Shown here: positions 4,579 through 6,853 of the stretch, in pieces
Numbering within the stretch: position 1 is the stretch's first letter
Layout of the letters: each line of letters starts with the position of its first letter
Source: a bacterium
GTDB taxonomy: Bacteria; Patescibacteriota; Gracilibacteria; UM-FILTER-43-11
Assembly: GCA_030426875.1 (NCBI GenBank)
Contig: JAUHXI010000077.1
Location: 1 to 6,853 of the forward strand
Length of the DNA stretch: 6,853 bases
Direction of reading: 5' to 3'
Made by a program: the position numbers and the translations under genes
Notes under the pieces: generated by a model
What the model was told of the DNA's origin: nothing
Databases searched by the model: none
The model's input: the letters and a program-made list of their open reading frames with translations, nothing else

Positions 4579-6853
4579 TTGCTCGAAACCCTGATCGCCA
4601 TCATCGTTCTGGCTCTGATCACTATTGGATTCATCATCCAAATGCGCAATAAGGCCAATCTCAATCGGAGTTTTAATATGGTTTTTTTGCGCGTGTCCGT
4701 GCCCCTCAAGGATTCTAAAGAAGACAAGGAGAAGGACGCCGAGCAATATGGTCAGGGGAGCTCACAAAAAGAGATCAATGACGTGATGACCCATTTTTTT
4801 GAAGCCCTACACGCCATTCATGGAGGAGAGGTGGTTAATTTTTTTAAAGGGGAAGATTTTTTCTCCTGTGAGTACGTGATTTTAGAAGGGGAGCTGCAGT
4901 TTTTCTTGGTCATGCCCTCCAAGCTTAAATCACTTTTCGACAAACAGATCACCGCCTTTTATCCCGATGTGTTTGTGGAGCAGGTGGACGACTATTCCAT
5001 TTTTAGAGACGGCTACAAAGTCGCAGGAGTCTACATGAACCAGTCCAAGCCCTACATGTTCCCGTTTCGCACCTACCAATTTTTAGCCTCCGACCCCTTC
5101 AACAATCTGGCCAACGCCCTCTCAAAAATTGAACAGGAAGAAGGTGCTGTCATTCAACTCATGCTTCGCCCCGTCAAAAATGGCTGGCAAGAAAAAGGAA
5201 GAGACGCTGCCAACGAGCTCTTTTCGGGGAAGAAAAAGAAGAAGCCTTTGTGGCATTATCTCAATATCTTTGGCTTCATTGCCGATGTCCTTAGGGTGCT
5301 GGTACAAGGGGCCGAAAACGAAAGATTTGGCCAAGAGGCAGATCAAGGGGGACGTACCACCGCCTTGATGGATGAGCAGGTGAAGATGATGGAGGGGAAG
5401 AATGTGAAAGTTGGTTTTGAATCCGTCATTCGAATCCTCGCCTCGGCCCAAACCATGCACCGGGCCAAGCAAATTGTGGGCGAGGTGGCTAGTTCGTTCG
5501 CGCAGTACGCCGACCCAAACAACAACAGCCTCTCAAAATCTAAATATTTCAATCGTAACGCCCTCATTAAAGGCTTCATTCTGCGTGACATGAAAAAAGG
5601 CTGGATTCAACAATTGGCTAATCCAGCTAGAAAAGCCATATTCAGCTCCGAAGAAGCGGCTTCCATTTTTCACTTCCCCAACATCAAATACAACCGTAGC
5701 CCCGTCATCAAATGGCAAGAGTTTAAAATCGCTGGTGCCCCCAAAAACTTACCAAAAGAGGGGGTCTTCTTGGGTAATAACATCTACCGAGGAGAGAGCC
5801 GACCGGTCAACATTAAGCCTGATGACCGCCGTCGCCACTTCTACATCATTGGTAAGTCTGGTACCGGTAAATCGACCATTCTAAAAGCCATGCTAAAGCA
5901 AGATTCAGTGGCTGGTAGGGGGCTTTGCTTGATTGATCCTCATGGAGATTTGGTGGAAGGCTTATTGCCTCATATTCCTCGCGAACGCGCAGACGATGTG
6001 ATTGTATTTGATCCAGGCGATTTGGGCCGACCGATGGGGATGAATATTTTAGAGGCTTACACGCCAGATGAAAAAGAATTCCTTTCGCAGGAAGCTTTGG
6101 CAATCTTCATCAAGTTATTCGGCGAAGAAATCATGGGACCACGGTTGCAACATTATTTTAGAAATGGCTGTTTGACCTTGATGGAAGACGATGAAGCCGG
6201 TGCAACCCTCATTGATCTACCACGGCTTTTTACCGATGAATCCTGGCAAAAATTCAAGTCTGCCAAGGTTAAAAACCCAGTGGTCAAAGCCTTCTGGGAC
6301 AAAGAAATGGCCTCCACTGGTCAGCGTGAAAAGCAAGAGATGATTCCGTACTTCAGTTCTAAATTCGGTCCGTTTATCACCAATGCTCAAATTCGGAACA
6401 TCATTGGTCAAACCAAATCTGGTTTTGATTTTAGAAAGGTGATGGATGAGGGGCGCATCCTACTTTGCAACCTTTCTAAGGGTAAATTGGGAGATTTGAA
6501 TGCTCAGTTGTTGGGGATGATCATGGTGTCCAAGCTCCAGATGAGTGCGATGGGCCGGGTTGATACTCCGGAGGAAGAACGTTTGGATTTTTACATGTAT
6601 GTGGATGAATTCCAAAACTTTGTGACTGAATCGTTTGCTTCCATTTTGTCCGAAGCCCGTAAATATCGCTTGAATTTGATCATCGCGCATCAGTACATCT
6701 CACAAATTACCAAGTTGGCTGGTGCAAAAGGGAAGCAAGAAGACACCACGATTCGCGATGCGGTGTTTGGGAACGTGGGATCCATGATGTGTTTTAAGAT
6801 CGGGGCCAATGACGCGGAATACATGGCCAAAGAATATTCTCCTGTTTTCTCAG
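4579..6853 (+). CDS. Membrane-anchored VirD4/TraG/HerA-type ATPase, CPR-type (3' end beyond window)
   Basis: A RecA-fold pump ATPase of the type IV secretion / conjugative transfer superfamily, thought to act as a hexamer at the inner membrane. Its substrate here is unknown. 758 codons are open without frameshift. Residues 4-21 (TLIAIIVLALITIGFIIQ) are a membrane anchor followed by R23, K25 and R30, placing the bulk in the cytoplasm. A roughly 400-residue N-terminal region follows, with a Lys stretch and amphipathic segment (about 218-244) and the SSEEAASIFHFP block (356-367) I associate with CPR versions. The ATPase domain has Walker A GKSGTGKST (425-433), IDPHGDLVE (452-460), Walker B YMYVDEFQNF with D676 and E677, and AHQYIS with H704-Q705. 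The proposed start is TTG at 4579, the first start-type codon after an in-frame stop at 4564. ATGs at 4642 or 4678 would delete the anchor. There is no Shine-Dalgarno. No other T4SS gene is in view. The C-terminus is missing. Confidence 0.85.
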   Translation, partial: MLETLIAIIVLALITIGFIIQMRNKANLNRSFNMVFLRVSVPLKDSKEDKEKDAEQYGQGSSQKEINDVMTHFFEALHAIHGGEVVNFFKGEDFFSCEYVILEGELQFFLVMPSKLKSLFDKQITAFYPDVFVEQVDDYSIFRDGYKVAGVYMNQSKPYMFPFRTYQFLASDPFNNLANALSKIEQEEGAVIQLMLRPVKNGWQEKGRDAANELFSGKKKKKPLWHYLNIFGFIADVLRVLVQGAENERFGQEADQGGRTTALMDEQVKMMEGKNVKVGFESVIRILASAQTMHRAKQIVGEVASSFAQYADPNNNSLSKSKYFNRNALIKGFILRDMKKGWIQQLANPARKAIFSSEEAASIFHFPNIKYNRSPVIKWQEFKIAGAPKNLPKEGVFLGNNIYRGESRPVNIKPDDRRRHFYIIGKSGTGKSTILKAMLKQDSVAGRGLCLIDPHGDLVEGLLPHIPRERADDVIVFDPGDLGRPMGMNILEAYTPDEKEFLSQEALAIFIKLFGEEIMGPRLQHYFRNGCLTLMEDDEAGATLIDLPRLFTDESWQKFKSAKVKNPVVKAFWDKEMASTGQREKQEMIPYFSSKFGPFITNAQIRNIIGQTKSGFDFRKVMDEGRILLCNLSKGKLGDLNAQLLGMIMVSKLQMSAMGRVDTPEEERLDFYMYVDEFQNFVTESFASILSEARKYRLNLIIAHQYISQITKLAGAKGKQEDTTIRDAVFGNVGSMMCFKIGANDAEYMAKEYSPVFS

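Noticed and set aside
5122..6103. Several minus- and plus-strand frames inside the ATPase gene
   Set aside because: The long ATPase frame has motifs throughout (anchor, Walker A and B). The others are out-of-frame shadows.

Overview
The window most likely comes from a member of the Patescibacteria (Candidate Phyla Radiation), perhaps a Peregrinibacteria-like lineage. The main clue is the right-hand gene. It encodes an N-terminally anchored VirD4/TraG/HerA-type ATPase whose architecture and motifs (an SSEEAASIFHFP-like block, then IIGKSGTGKST, then IDPHGDLVE) I recognise as typical of CPR genomes. The genetic code appears standard: Trp is TGG, Gly uses GGN codons, and TGA ends two genes. This argues against Gracilibacteria and Absconditabacteria, which read TGA as Gly. 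The taxonomic call is inference from motif memory; no search was run.

Layout. (1) 1-1313, minus strand: the N-terminal half of pyruvate phosphate dikinase (ppdK), cut by the window edge just before the catalytic histidine domain. (2) 1314-1580: a divergent intergenic region with a 7-bp tandem repeat and a near-consensus sigma-70 promoter firing rightward. (3) 1581-3561, plus strand: four short, hydrophilic, mostly acidic proteins that I do not recognise (110, 174, 175 and 110 aa). They form two two-gene transcription units, each behind a very similar promoter (TTGAAT or TTGATT, 17-bp spacer, TGG, TATAAT). An imperfect 12-bp-arm palindrome lies between the units. (4) 3595-4415, minus strand: a probable two-gene unit with a DUF2004-like protein first and a short MGMT-family (O6-alkylguanine-DNA alkyltransferase fold) protein second. 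(5) 4416-4578: a divergent control region with a 15-bp odd palindrome and a candidate promoter. (6) 4579-6853, plus strand: the large membrane-anchored ATPase, incomplete at its 3' end.

Functional reading. ppdK is central carbon metabolism (PEP/pyruvate interconversion). The ATPase belongs to the DNA- or protein-pumping HerA/VirD4 superfamily, but no other secretion or conjugation component is visible. The four small genes look like a co-regulated lineage-specific set without signal peptides or membrane segments. They are the best candidate here for something undescribed, but the sequence alone does not assign them a job. Translation starts almost throughout follow A-rich leaders without a clear Shine-Dalgarno sequence.
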